Positions 1 through 9,184 of a stretch of DNA of 64,000 bases are shown piece by piece. Numbering within the stretch: the stretch's first letter is position 1; every line of letters begins with the position of its first letter. A model generated the notes under the pieces. It ran no database searches and was not told the DNA's origin. It was given only the letters and a program-made list of their open reading frames with translations. The translations under genes and the position numbers were made by a program. The DNA comes from BPJU01 sp964425225 (GTDB lineage Bacteria; Planctomycetota; Planctomycetia; Pirellulales; Pirellulaceae): the NCBI GenBank assembly GCA_964425225.1, contig CAYRMD010000002.1, forward strand, positions 54,610 to 118,609, written 5' to 3'.

Positions 1-1
1 G

Positions 2-274
2 GGAATCGATGCATCCATGGCACGCCAGCGCTTTGGCTTCCTCCTGGAAGCATTGCGTTACGGCGCGCCACCGCACGGTGGCATCGCGCTAGGCTTGGAC
101 CGACTCGTAATGCTCTTTGCAGGTTTAGACAACATTCGCGATTGTATCGCGTTCCCCAAGACGCAGAAGGCTACAGATCTCATGACGGAGGCTCCAAGCC
201 AGGTAGAATTAAGACAACTGGACGAATTGGGAATTCGCGTCGTTTCGGCCCGGAGTGCCGGGCAGATTTCTTGA
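2..274 (+). CDS. aspS: Aspartate--tRNA ligase, C-terminal fragment
   Basis: This is the 3' end of a class II aminoacyl-tRNA synthetase that charges tRNA-Asp (or tRNA-Asp/Asn) in the cytoplasm; the rest lies outside the window. The visible part carries the conserved end of the catalytic domain: FGFLLEALRYGAPPHGG, then the class II motif 3 region GIALGLDRLVML with its ATP-binding arginine, then RDCIAFPKTQKATDLMTEAPS, the usual C-terminal signature of bacterial AspRS. The open frame runs to the window edge, and TGA is at 272-274. About 25 residues follow the MTEAPS signature, which is normal for the longer bacterial type. The sufS gene follows in the same direction in another frame. Confidence 0.95.
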   Translation, partial: GIDASMARQRFGFLLEALRYGAPPHGGIALGLDRLVMLFAGLDNIRDCIAFPKTQKATDLMTEAPSQVELRQLDELGIRVVSARSAGQIS

Positions 275-366
275 GTCTTCTTGCTGCTGCCGTGCGGCAA
301 GCACTATATTGGGGGAATGGTTACAATACGGCGCATCAAGAAAGCCTTCCCGTGGGAGCCTCTTCG

Positions 367-1665
367 GTGGAAGCCCCGGTTTACGATTTGGACGTATTGG
401 CGATTCGCCAGGATTTTCCGATTCTCGACCAGCGTGTGCATGGTCGCAAGACATTAGTCTACCTGGATAATGCGGCCTCCTCTCAACGGCCTCGCCAGGT
501 CTGGAAAGCCATCGAACAGCTCTATGAACGGCACTATGCCAATGTGCATCGCGGCATCCATTGGTTGAGCGAGCAGTGTACCGAGCTTTACGAGACGGCT
601 CGCGAAGCTGTACGCCAGTTTCTCAACGCGCCGTCGAGCGACGAAATTATTTTTACGTCCGGTACCACGGCCGCCATCAATTTAGTCGCCCGTAGTTGGT
701 GTGAAGCTTTTTTAAAGCCTGGCGATGAGATCCTGTTAACGGTAATGGAACACCATTCGAACATCGTCCCCTGGCAACAGGCGGCCCTGCGCCATCAGGC
801 CGTTGTCAAGTTTTTGCCCATCGACGACCATGGTTTGTTGGATCGATCGCAATGGGATCATTACTTCAATGGCCGGACGCGACTCGTAAGTGTCACAGCC
901 GTTTCCAACGTGCTTGGCACACGCAATCCCATCGAGGAAATCGTGCGGCAGGCCCGGCGTGTCGGAGCCGTTGTGCTGGTGGACGCTGCTCAGATGGCAC
1001 CTCATGAACCGATCGATGTACAAGCCTGGAATGTCGATTTCGTGGCAGTAAGCGGCCATAAGATGCTCGGTCCCACCGGCGTGGGCATTCTCTGGGGATG
1101 CCGTGAATGGTTGGAAAAAATGCCCCCGTTCCTTGGCGGTGGTAGCATGATCCGTAAAGTGACGCTCCAGGGCTTCGAACCTGCCTCTCTGCCCTACAAA
1201 TTCGAGGCTGGCACGCCACCTATCGGCGAAGTCGTCGGATTAAAAGCTGCAATTGAATACCTTTGGAACGTGGGGTTGACTCGGATTGGACAACACGAAC
1301 ACCGGCTCACGGAACTTGCGCACCAGGTACTGGCCGACGTCGGCGACGTGATTATCTATGGCCCCGCACCCGAATACAAAGGGGGAATCGTGAGTTTTAA
1401 TCTTGACGGCGTTCACGCTCAGGATGTCTCAGAAGTACTTGATCAAGAAGGGGTTGCCATTCGCGCGGGTCACCATTGTGCCATGCCCTTGCACGAGCGT
1501 CTGGGAGTGTCGGCGACAGCCCGCGCAAGCTTTTATCTGTATAACACGGAAGACGACGTCTACCGTTTAGCCGAAGCGCTTCGTACTGCCAAGAAGCTTT
1601 TGCGGCCTCAACGATCCGCAGTTAAAACCGCTTCGCCGGACACGCTTCGGGGCAGTGGTGATTAG
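367..1665 (+). CDS. sufS: Cysteine desulfurase, SufS family (class V aminotransferase)
   Basis: This PLP enzyme takes sulfur from L-cysteine as a persulfide for iron-sulfur cluster assembly. The sequence starts with the typical IRQDFPIL...LVYLDNAASSQRP, has the PLP-site run VMEHHSNIVPWQ and VDAAQMAPH, the Schiff-base lysine in SGHKMLGPTGVG, and the catalytic cysteine in RAGHHCAMPLHERLG followed by ARASFYLYNT. That is the SufS (group II) arrangement, not IscS. The open frame extends upstream into aspS, but homology starts only near 385. I place the start at GTG 367, because GGGAG lies 8 bases before it; GTG 352 is an alternative. The product is about 432 residues, close to the family norm. No sufBCD or sufE/U is adjacent. 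Confidence 0.9.
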   Translation: MEAPVYDLDVLAIRQDFPILDQRVHGRKTLVYLDNAASSQRPRQVWKAIEQLYERHYANVHRGIHWLSEQCTELYETAREAVRQFLNAPSSDEIIFTSGTTAAINLVARSWCEAFLKPGDEILLTVMEHHSNIVPWQQAALRHQAVVKFLPIDDHGLLDRSQWDHYFNGRTRLVSVTAVSNVLGTRNPIEEIVRQARRVGAVVLVDAAQMAPHEPIDVQAWNVDFVAVSGHKMLGPTGVGILWGCREWLEKMPPFLGGGSMIRKVTLQGFEPASLPYKFEAGTPPIGEVVGLKAAIEYLWNVGLTRIGQHEHRLTELAHQVLADVGDVIIYGPAPEYKGGIVSFNLDGVHAQDVSEVLDQEGVAIRAGHHCAMPLHERLGVSATARASFYLYNTEDDVYRLAEALRTAKKLLRPQRSAVKTASPDTLRGSGD

Positions 1666-2790
1666 GTGTATCGTCTTTTCGAGGCCGATAAACAACATTT
1701 CCCGTTCCCAGCGATATCGCAGGTGCTGTACAAGATCGCAGACGCCTCTCCATAAGCAACGCTTCTAACCGCCCCCACGAAACGTCGAGTCGCCGTGGTG
1801 AATCGTTGAGTCCACCCGCTTGGAACAGCTAGTTTTCATGTCGGCAAACCGATGCTTAGAGCGGCCCGCTAGTGAGCATGCTAGACCCGCACGCCCCACC
1901 CACGAATCTTAACGACTAATTCAAGTTGGGACGCTTTTTCGACAAGCATCGGGTGTATTTGGGGCCGAACTGTAGGTAAGTCTTTCCCACCCTGCGCTAG
2001 GTTCGAACCCAGGTTTAGCTGCTTTCCATCCCAAGGGTCGTCACGGCGGACCGAGTGGGTGGCGACGCACCGCGTCGCGGACGCATCCACCCGCTTTCAT
2101 TATCACCGGCAGGATTTTTCCGAGTCAGTTGCTTTTGGGTAGGGGCACGTAGCAACGTGCTCCTACAGTTTGTGTCCACTGCTTTGCTGCGCCGCTACCC
2201 TTGCCTCGTTGTGGGAATCGGCACGTGGATCACGTACCATCGCCTTTATCGGCATGGAGAACAGGCAACCTTGGGCGACTACCTGCTGCGCTATGGAGAC
2301 TCCCCACCTACAGTTAAGACGCAGACACCTTCGCCGTGCTCACCGCGGGCAGCATTTCCGATTCCAGCTCTCATCTTTTCTTACCGAGCTTACTTTTGTA
2401 ACCCATCCCTGAAAGCCTCGCGGGGGTTAAAGCTTACGGTTTGGCATCCAATAATATCGATTCGATGCGTAAATGGGCGCGGCCGGCCTAAAATGGCCGA
2501 TCTCCCGATTCAACTCGGTCAAAAGCGTCTGGTAAACGAACGGAGTAACCGAAATCCACCAAACAGGATTTATCGGTTATCGCGGCTTTTCTAGCATAGA
2601 GACCCCAGTAGGGTGATTCCAAGAACTAAGAGCATCAAGATTCACTCGTTGCAGGGGCGATGACGAACACGATGGAGCGTGTTGCTCTTTACCCGACGAT
2701 GCACGGGAACGGTTTTCGATATTCGCGCCGTTCGAATCAACCACCGGACGGCCATTGGTGTGAATCCCACGTTACGCCTGCGGAACATGG
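1666..2790. other. Long non-coding stretch
   Basis: About 1.1 kb without a convincing gene. Open frames here (for example 2055-2594 on the plus strand) have low-complexity composition, no recognisable domain and no good ribosome site. The only structured element I can point to is the hairpin at 2139-2166, listed separately. Confidence 0.6.
2139..2166. repeat. REP-like hairpin, copy 1
   Basis: Twelve-position inverted repeat with the four-base loop AGCA. The arms GTAGGGGCACGT and ACGTGCTCCTAC pair with eleven Watson-Crick pairs and one G-T. The core GCACGT-AGCA-ACGTGC is shared with the elements near 6.9-7.0 kb, so this looks like one member of a small family of extragenic palindromes. Confidence 0.6.
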
Positions 2791-4506
2791 ATGATTCCCA
2801 TGCAGCCCAAATTTGGTCTTATCGTTGTGTTTTTTTGCGGGGCATCGCTATTCAACATGTTGTTTGTAAGCTCGAAGAGCCAGGCCCAAGAGGCTCAAGC
2901 GGCTGACGAGTCGCTGGATTTCAGTTACTTTGAAACTCAAGAAGCTGCGCAAGGTATACGACCAACGAATCAGATCAGTTCCGGGCACTGCACGGCTTGC
3001 TTTGCAGCGACCGTGTGCTGTGGGGGGCACTTGGTTGATTGGCAAGAGGTGCCGCGGAACCTCTATCCGGCTCAGCGGCCCGGAGATTTTGCCCTTCCGC
3101 CGCGCGGGCCAGGTTTCTATTCGTTTCAGGACTGGTGGCGTGGAATCGAGCGCGCTCAAGCGCCGCGCTCACCCTATCCGCCCTTTGCGCTGATGCCGCC
3201 GTCGTTTTTTGACGCCGATTTCCGATACGTGGAATCCCTTAGCCCGGATGAGCGAACTTGGGTCGAGGCTCTGAAACGAATCCCGCTAAGTGATTGTTGG
3301 ACTTTTAGCACCGGCGGTAACTCGTGGCTCCGGTTTATGAACGAACACAACAGCCGCCTCACTGAAAGCGACAACCATTACCTCTTGGCTCGAGTTCGGT
3401 TATTCGGAGATCTTATGTACGGTGATTTGGTACGTCTGTACGGAGAGTACTTGTGGGCAGATAGTTTGTCTGAGGAGCTCGCTCCGCTAGCGATTGATGT
3501 GAATCGCGGTGATGCTTTGAATCTCTTCATGGACGTGAAACTTGGGCGGACCGATGATGCCTCGCTTTATGCACGTATTGGCCGACAAGAACTGTTATTC
3601 GGCTCCCAACGCCTGGTTTCGACTCTTGATTGGGCCAACACACGGCGGACTTTCGATGGGGTACGTCTGATGCGCAAAGGTCAGACGTGGGATTTGGATC
3701 TTTTTTACGCCGCCTTTGTGCCACCCAATCCCACGGGGCTGGACCAAGCGGACGATCGCCAAGAATTCGGAGGCGCGTGGTTCACATACCGCCCCAGTCC
3801 GGGTCGGGCCGTGGACCTTTACTATCTCTATTGGGACGACACGCGCCTACTCGCTCCGTCACTCGGAATTGCGCGTGGCGATGCTGAGCTGCACACCTGG
3901 GGAGTTCGATACAGCGGCAATCGTCAGCAATGGTTGTGGGATGTGGAGGCAGCGATTCAAGCCGGCCAGCAAGGCGGCAATGAAGCAGTCTCGGGAATGG
4001 CAACCGTCGGCGGGGGCTACCATTGGGAGGATTTCGCTTGGAACCCGACGTCTTGGATTTATTACGACTACGCCAGCGGTGACCCAAGGCCAGAAAGTGG
4101 CCAATCACACACGTTCAATCAGCTCTTTCCCTTTGGTCACTATTATTTAGGTTGGATCGATCTAGTAGGTCGGCAGAATATACACGACGTCAACGCACAC
4201 CTCTGGCTTTACCCGCAGCCGTGGTTGACGATTCGGTTACAGTATCATCACTTCTGGCTAGACCGCGCGGGCGATGCCCTCTATAACGCTGCCGGTGTAC
4301 CCATTCGCCGCGACCCGACCGGAACAGCGGGTACCGATGTTGGCGATGAGATCGATCTGGTGACGAACTATCACCTTACCCGCTACAGTGATATTTTGGT
4401 AGGTTACAGCCGCTTATTCGGAGGCCGTTTTCTCGAAGCCACAGCAGGGCCCAATTCCGCTGCCGATGCTGAACTCTTTTATCTCATGTGGCAACGTCGC
4501 TGGTAG
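2791..4506 (+). CDS. AlgE-like outer-membrane beta-barrel (alginate-export domain)
   Basis: Predicted secreted outer-membrane porin of the alginate-export (AlgE-like) superfamily. Residues 1-33 form a signal peptide (hydrophobic LIVVFFCGASLFNMLF, then SSKSQAQ-EA). About 120 residues of poorly conserved sequence with the cysteine-rich run CTACFAATVCCGG follow. From about residue 170 there are alternating aromatic strands: LLARVRLFGDLMYGDLVRLYGEYLWADS, then ARIGRQELLFGSQRLVS...RRTFDGVRL, the most typical stretch of the family, and YYDYASGDP...FNQLFPFGHYYLGWIDLVGRQNIHDV. The chain ends in aromatic FYLMWQRRW, consistent with a terminal barrel strand. No alginate synthesis genes lie nearby, so the exported substrate is unknown. 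ATG 2791 has GCGGA six bases upstream; ATG 2800 is an alternative. Confidence 0.8.
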   Translation: MIPMQPKFGLIVVFFCGASLFNMLFVSSKSQAQEAQAADESLDFSYFETQEAAQGIRPTNQISSGHCTACFAATVCCGGHLVDWQEVPRNLYPAQRPGDFALPPRGPGFYSFQDWWRGIERAQAPRSPYPPFALMPPSFFDADFRYVESLSPDERTWVEALKRIPLSDCWTFSTGGNSWLRFMNEHNSRLTESDNHYLLARVRLFGDLMYGDLVRLYGEYLWADSLSEELAPLAIDVNRGDALNLFMDVKLGRTDDASLYARIGRQELLFGSQRLVSTLDWANTRRTFDGVRLMRKGQTWDLDLFYAAFVPPNPTGLDQADDRQEFGGAWFTYRPSPGRAVDLYYLYWDDTRLLAPSLGIARGDAELHTWGVRYSGNRQQWLWDVEAAIQAGQQGGNEAVSGMATVGGGYHWEDFAWNPTSWIYYDYASGDPRPESGQSHTFNQLFPFGHYYLGWIDLVGRQNIHDVNAHLWLYPQPWLTIRLQYHHFWLDRAGDALYNAAGVPIRRDPTGTAGTDVGDEIDLVTNYHLTRYSDILVGYSRLFGGRFLEATAGPNSAADAELFYLMWQRRW

Positions 4507-4773
4507 TTGCCGAAGGGCAAGCTTGGGCGAACCGGCGCGCCGGCCAAAGCATTCGAGCAACGTGACCACCGAGCCGAACACAAATCGAATATAACATCGC
4601 GATAAGCACAGACCTACAAATTTCCACGAAGAGCACATCCTGTTGCCGCGATGGTGGTTTGCTCATTTAGCGTTATCGGGATTACGATTCCGAAAAATTC
4701 CAGAGAAATCTTGGTAGACGATATAAACCGAACAGATATTGTGTCTGGAGGAGTCTAACCATTTTCCTCAAAA

Positions 4774-6696
4774 CTACCAATCCATTTTTTCTAGGTAAGT
4801 ATAGCCGTTGAGAGCGTCCTCATAGAATTTTACAAATCGTCCCGCCTCTTCGTGCGACAGCCGATTTGCCCTTACTGCTTTTTCCACAGCCGTCTGGAGG
4901 CGACTAACTAAATCATCTCGGTTATATTGTACGTAATCTAACACTTCACTTACCGTTTCACCTTTGACAACCGTTTCTAACACAGCTTCACCGTCGGGCT
5001 GCAATTCAACATGAACTGCGTTCGTATCACCAAACAGGTTATGTAAGTCTCCCAGGATTTCCTGATAGGCTCCCACCAAGAAGGCGCCCAAGTAATAGGG
5101 TTCTCCGTTGACCGCGTGGAGAGGCAGAGTACGCCGCACGTCGCGCCGGTCGATAAACTGGTCAATTTTTCCGTCCGAATCGCAGGTGATGTCTCCCAAT
5201 ACGGCGAAACGCGTCGGACGTTCCTGCAGACTGTGGATGGGCATGATGGGGAAAAGTTGTTTGATTGCCCAACTATCGGGGATCGATTGGAAAAGAGAAA
5301 AATTGCAGAAGTAGGTATCCGCCAGGAGGCGGTCGAGATTTTCGAGCTCTTCCGGCGTATAATCCAACTGATCCAATAGTTTACGAATCCGATGGCATAT
5401 CGCCCAGAAAAGTCGCTCGGCCATCGCTCGCTCGTCCATGGACATATGGCCCAATGCAAAGAGCTGGATGCACGTATCCAAACTTTGTTGAGCTCCATGA
5501 TAGCTTTCCAAGAGGTTGCGCACGGACAACCCTTGATAGAGGTCATATAACTCGGCGACCGGCTGCTGCACTTCCTCGAGGTTTACTTGAATTGTATTAT
5601 TCTCCGAGCAGCCCAACTCCGTGACCCCCAGTACGCCAAAGATCAGCACACTGTGGTATGCTGCTACCGCTCGACCCGACTCAGATATGATATTTGGGTG
5701 CGGGATTCCCTCGTCATCGCAGGCAGACATAATGCTGTTGACGACGGCATTGGCATATTCACGCAGCGTATAGTTTACACTCGATTCGAAGTTAGTCTGC
5801 GAACCGTCGTAATCCACCCCTAAACCGCCCCCGACGTTCAGGTACTCCAAACCGGCTCCTCGCTTATAGAGCTCTACATAGATGCGTGAAGCTTCGGTCA
5901 CCGCAGCGCGAATTTGGCGGATATCGGTAATCTGACTTCCCAAGTGAAAATGCAGCATCTTGAAGCAATCGGTCATCCCGCGCCGCTGGAGCTCTTCAAA
6001 AACCGCTAGCGTTTCCGCTATGGTCAATCCAAATTTCGAGCGGTAGCCGCCCGACGACTGCCAGCGACCGGATCCGCGTGTGGCAAGCTTGACGCGCACG
6101 CCGATCTGGGGACGTACTCCGACGCGTTCCGCTTGGTGGAGGATGACGCCTAGTTCAGAAAACTTTTCAACTACGGGCATGACACGCCGGCCAATTTTGT
6201 GGGCGAGCATCGCCATTTCGATAAACTCGGCGTCCTTAAAGCCGTTGCAGACAATGGGCATGTCCTCGTAACTCATGGCTACTACGGCCAACAGTTCGGG
6301 TTTGCTTCCGGCCTCCAAACCAAATCCGAACTGTTTCCCATAATCGACAATTTGTTCGACCACCTGCCGCTGTTGATTAACCTTAATAGGATAGACGCAC
6401 GTGTAGTGCCCTTTGTATTCGTTTTCCCGGAATACTTCCTCGAACGTGTTATTAATTTCACGCAGACGGTCCTGAAGGATCCCGTTGAAACGAATGAGCA
6501 CGGGCAATTCCAGACCCCGAAGCTGGAGCCGATCGACGAGTTCTTTCAAGTCGATGGCACGCGATGGATCTCGGTGAGGGTGTACCAAAACGTGCCCCTT
6601 CGAGCTGATAGAAAAATAGCCTTTGCTCCAACGGGCAATTTCGTACAATTGGGCTGCATCGGCCACCGTCCACGTATCCAGCGCCGTCTTGAGCAT
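4774..6696 (-). CDS. speA: Biosynthetic arginine decarboxylase
   Basis: Fold-III PLP decarboxylase converting L-arginine to agmatine and CO2, the first step of the agmatine route to putrescine and spermidine. At 640 residues it has the length of the SpeA family. Visible landmarks are WTVADAAQLYEIARWSKGYF near the N-terminus, the PLP lysine in VYPIKVNQQRQ (about K105), HFHLGSQITDI, LNVGGGLGVDYDGS, the phosphate-binding ISESGRA, and a C-terminal helical region ending in TYLEKMDW. ATG 6696 has AGG five bases upstream. It is a lone gene, read against its neighbours; agmatine deiminase, agmatinase and spermidine synthase are not in the window. Confidence 0.95.
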   Translation of the reverse strand: MLKTALDTWTVADAAQLYEIARWSKGYFSISSKGHVLVHPHRDPSRAIDLKELVDRLQLRGLELPVLIRFNGILQDRLREINNTFEEVFRENEYKGHYTCVYPIKVNQQRQVVEQIVDYGKQFGFGLEAGSKPELLAVVAMSYEDMPIVCNGFKDAEFIEMAMLAHKIGRRVMPVVEKFSELGVILHQAERVGVRPQIGVRVKLATRGSGRWQSSGGYRSKFGLTIAETLAVFEELQRRGMTDCFKMLHFHLGSQITDIRQIRAAVTEASRIYVELYKRGAGLEYLNVGGGLGVDYDGSQTNFESSVNYTLREYANAVVNSIMSACDDEGIPHPNIISESGRAVAAYHSVLIFGVLGVTELGCSENNTIQVNLEEVQQPVAELYDLYQGLSVRNLLESYHGAQQSLDTCIQLFALGHMSMDERAMAERLFWAICHRIRKLLDQLDYTPEELENLDRLLADTYFCNFSLFQSIPDSWAIKQLFPIMPIHSLQERPTRFAVLGDITCDSDGKIDQFIDRRDVRRTLPLHAVNGEPYYLGAFLVGAYQEILGDLHNLFGDTNAVHVELQPDGEAVLETVVKGETVSEVLDYVQYNRDDLVSRLQTAVEKAVRANRLSHEEAGRFVKFYEDALNGYTYLEKMDW

Positions 6697-7543
6697 TGCA
6701 CCTGTCCCCGCTTTAAGAAACCTCGTCCCAAAGGTCCCCTATTATCTTGAAAACTAACTATTCAACGTGCCGGAAAAGTCACCACTACGCTCCTGCTCAC
6801 GTTCTTCCGCCGAATAGCTCGATTACTCCCCCCACCTAACGCAACTACTCTTCGCCCTTGCAAAAAAATTATATTCGGTGCATTGAATCGCGCTTGAACC
6901 GCTGCGTCAAGTCCCCGCAAGGGCACGTGGCAACGTACCTTTGCGGTTATTGCATCCCGGAGGCGGTTATCGATCGACGGTATCCTGTTCCCGCAGGGGC
7001 ACATAGCAACGTGCCCGTGTGATTATTGCATCCGGGAATTGGTTGCTGGTCGACGGTATATTGCCCCACTTCCTTGCGTGCATCCGAATGTTGATATGTA
7101 CATAACCACAAAAGAATCCTCCCGAGGGTGGAGAATTGGGTTGGATTTCGAATGGGAGCAAGTATCAGTCAATAGTGAGCAGCGATACGGATAAAGTGGC
7201 GCGACGTCCTTGCGCCTCATCGGCGAATGACACGCCTTCTTTTCGCGAGCTGAAGACAATAGTATGCTCGACGGTGGTGGGCTTGACCCACCACGCACAC
7301 GTGGAAGTTAAGTTGACGGTGCTTGGCCCAGCGTTTATCCGGCGGCAATACATCGTTTGCAGGTGCACCGTGGCAGTCGGACGCACCATGGGACCGCCGA
7401 CTCGATTCACCCCAAGCGCGGGGCTACAATTGCAATGCTGTTTTTTTCGTAGCATTGTGGCTGTTCTCTTTCAGGAAAGGTAATAGGTGGGCAGTGTCAT
7501 GCGGACGAGCCACTTCTGACGCGCAATCTCTACGCGATGCACT
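6697..7543. other. Non-coding stretch with palindromic repeats
   Basis: About 850 bases with no convincing gene. Its left half contains two consecutive copies of a roughly 76-base unit with REP-like hairpins (listed separately). The right half has scattered short frames on both strands without any recognisable domain. An imperfect inverted repeat with a T-rich loop is centred near 7440-7447, but the T run is in the loop, so I do not call it a terminator. Confidence 0.55.
6915..7066. repeat. Two tandem copies of a ~76-base unit with REP-like hairpins
   Basis: TTATTGCATCC occurs at 6947 and again at 7023, and GGGCACRT at 6921 and 6997, so the period is 76. The first copy forms a 14-position hairpin (6915-6946) with loop GGCA, twelve Watson-Crick pairs, one G-T and one C-A. 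The second forms a shorter one (6997-7016) with loop AGCA and one mismatch. CGACGGTAT is also repeated (about 6976 and 7051). The hairpin core matches the one at 2139-2166. Confidence 0.65.
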
Positions 7544-8464
7544 ATGTCAATCGTCACGGGTTTTTCCTGGAACAGCTTGTGGGAGTATTCTGAAGCGGCA
7601 AGCGTTTGGTATACGGCTATGACGCGATGGCTCGGCAAACGCTGGCCGGCGATTCCTGAGCACCATCCGATCTGGTTAGTGGCGGACCGCTTGGTGGAAG
7701 CAATTCAAGCAGAAGGGTGCGATCGCTTTGCGGCTTGGGCAGAGCGTGTAGCACACGCGGTGGACGATCGTGCGGTTATTAGCTTCCAGTGCCCGAGACC
7801 CATCCCACCTCGCGATACCGGGGAAAGCGCAAATACTTGGATACCACTATGGGAAGCGTTTGTTCGAGCGCATCGCCAGCTTCTAGCAGGCGGAGCCTCG
7901 GAACTACAACTGCGATCCAAGCCATTGCGTGAATTGTTCGAAGCCAGGGCCAATGGCTTCTGGCGGCAACTTACCGGACAGTTGAGTCTACCGCCAAACC
8001 CTCCCCAATGGAAAGTGCTGTGGACGTACCCGGTGTGCGGCGGCTATGGGTTGGCACTCATCGAGCAGTCATGCATCGTGATGGAAGCCATTCTTGTCAA
8101 TCCGCAGCCAGAGCTTCCCGAGACGGTTCGTCTAGCATGGCTCCTTGCCCATGAGCTTCTCGATCGGGCAGTACCGCGTTCCGTAGAACGAACCCCGGCG
8201 CTTCAGTGGGCGATGCGTTTGGCATTGATCGAACCGGTGCTAGAGGCGGCTCGCTATGTCGAATGGGTGTCAGAACACGATCCGCCATTGCCTTCGGTAA
8301 TAAACTGGTGGATGGATACTTCGCTGCCTAGCGTGCTGTACGAAAAGCTACAAGCGTGGTGGGAGAAAGCCAAATGCCATGGACAATTTGTCGAGTTATT
8401 ACCCGAGTTGGAAACCGAGCTTGGACAAAGCTACGATAAGAAAAATGGCCCAGTAGCATTGTAA
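7544..8464 (+). CDS. Unrecognised protein, about 306 residues
   Basis: I do not recognise a family. The chain is rich in tryptophan and charged residues, without signal peptide or clear transmembrane helix, so it is probably cytoplasmic. The central part LAWLLAHELLDRAVPR resembles a buried helix with an HE pair, but there is no HExxH, so a metallopeptidase assignment is not supported. The long open frame, even amino-acid composition and lack of a competing frame argue that it is expressed. ATG 7544 and ATG 7619 (MTRWLGKRW) are both possible starts; neither has a good Shine-Dalgarno site. It runs in the same direction as the zinc-ribbon gene 65 bases downstream and may be co-transcribed with it. 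Confidence 0.55.
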   Translation: MSIVTGFSWNSLWEYSEAASVWYTAMTRWLGKRWPAIPEHHPIWLVADRLVEAIQAEGCDRFAAWAERVAHAVDDRAVISFQCPRPIPPRDTGESANTWIPLWEAFVRAHRQLLAGGASELQLRSKPLRELFEARANGFWRQLTGQLSLPPNPPQWKVLWTYPVCGGYGLALIEQSCIVMEAILVNPQPELPETVRLAWLLAHELLDRAVPRSVERTPALQWAMRLALIEPVLEAARYVEWVSEHDPPLPSVINWWMDTSLPSVLYEKLQAWWEKAKCHGQFVELLPELETELGQSYDKKNGPVAL

Positions 8465-8528
8465 GTCATCGCGACCTCGCGGCACGGAATGAGTGCTAGT
8501 CGCTTTTTCTTAAGTAAGGGAATTCCTC

Positions 8529-9149
8529 GTGCTGATTATTGGGGAGATAGACCTAACCTTCACTTCGGGAACCGGCACGTTTTTCTGTCCTCGGTGCCGT
8601 TCCCAACGGGCGTACTCTCAAAAGAAATTCCGCCGGTTTCTTACGCTGTACTTCATCCCTTTGATCCCGCTTCATGTCGTGCGGGAACAGATCGTCTGCC
8701 AAGTATGTCGTGGCAAGTATCCCTTAGAGGCATCAACTCTTACCGAGGAAATGTATCGGGAGATCCAGCGCCGTGAGTTTGCGGAGGATGTACGGCATGT
8801 GATGGTCTTGACGATGTTGGCTGACGATCGTGTTTCGCCCCAAGAGCTGGACGTGGTGCGGAGTATCTATCGGCAGTTAGCCGGACGGGATTTATCAGAC
8901 GCGGAGTTGCAACTGGAAATCGACATGGGGCGCACGACGCGCGTCAGCGCCGCGACCTACGCACGCACCGTGGCACATCGCCGAACTGCCGAAGAACGAG
9001 AATGGATGGTACGCGCAGCTTTTCTCGTAGCCTCGGCCGAAGGGGAACTTTCTGCGGAACGACTTGTTCAACTGAAACTCTTGCCAATAGCTCTTCAGAT
9101 CTCGGAAGAGCGCTTTCGTCAGATTATCGAAGAAGCTTCTCAGAGCTAA
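8529..9149 (+). CDS. Zinc-ribbon protein with TerB-like helical domain
   Basis: Probable cytoplasmic two-domain protein. Residues about 15-65 form a zinc ribbon with paired CPRC and CQVC knuckles around a hydrophobic segment (LTLYFIPLIPLHVV), similar to the zinc-ribbon preceding TerB/DUF533-type regions. From about residue 75 comes a TerB-like helical bundle with the usual two acidic loops: VLTMLADDRVSPQELDVVRSIY and AAFLVASAEGELSAERLVQLKLL. TerB-like domains are found in tellurite-resistance, chaperone and stress contexts; the role here is unknown. The start is GTG 8529, supported by AAGGGA seven bases upstream. It lies 64 bases behind the preceding unrecognised gene and may share its transcript. 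Confidence 0.7.
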   Translation: MLIIGEIDLTFTSGTGTFFCPRCRSQRAYSQKKFRRFLTLYFIPLIPLHVVREQIVCQVCRGKYPLEASTLTEEMYREIQRREFAEDVRHVMVLTMLADDRVSPQELDVVRSIYRQLAGRDLSDAELQLEIDMGRTTRVSAATYARTVAHRRTAEEREWMVRAAFLVASAEGELSAERLVQLKLLPIALQISEERFRQIIEEASQS

Positions 9150-9184
9150 CAGGCAACAATTGCTGATGCTGTGTCACTGGGACA

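Noticed and set aside
1995..2030. tRNA-like T arm (GGTTCGAACCC)
   Set aside because: No matching acceptor, D arm or anticodon arm can be drawn around it.
2055..2594. 179-residue plus-strand frame
   Set aside because: No domain, no ribosome site and overlap with a REP-like hairpin; composition is that of non-coding DNA.
7421..7465. Possible terminator hairpin with T-run
   Set aside because: The T-run lies in the loop and not after the stem, and no gene ends just before it.
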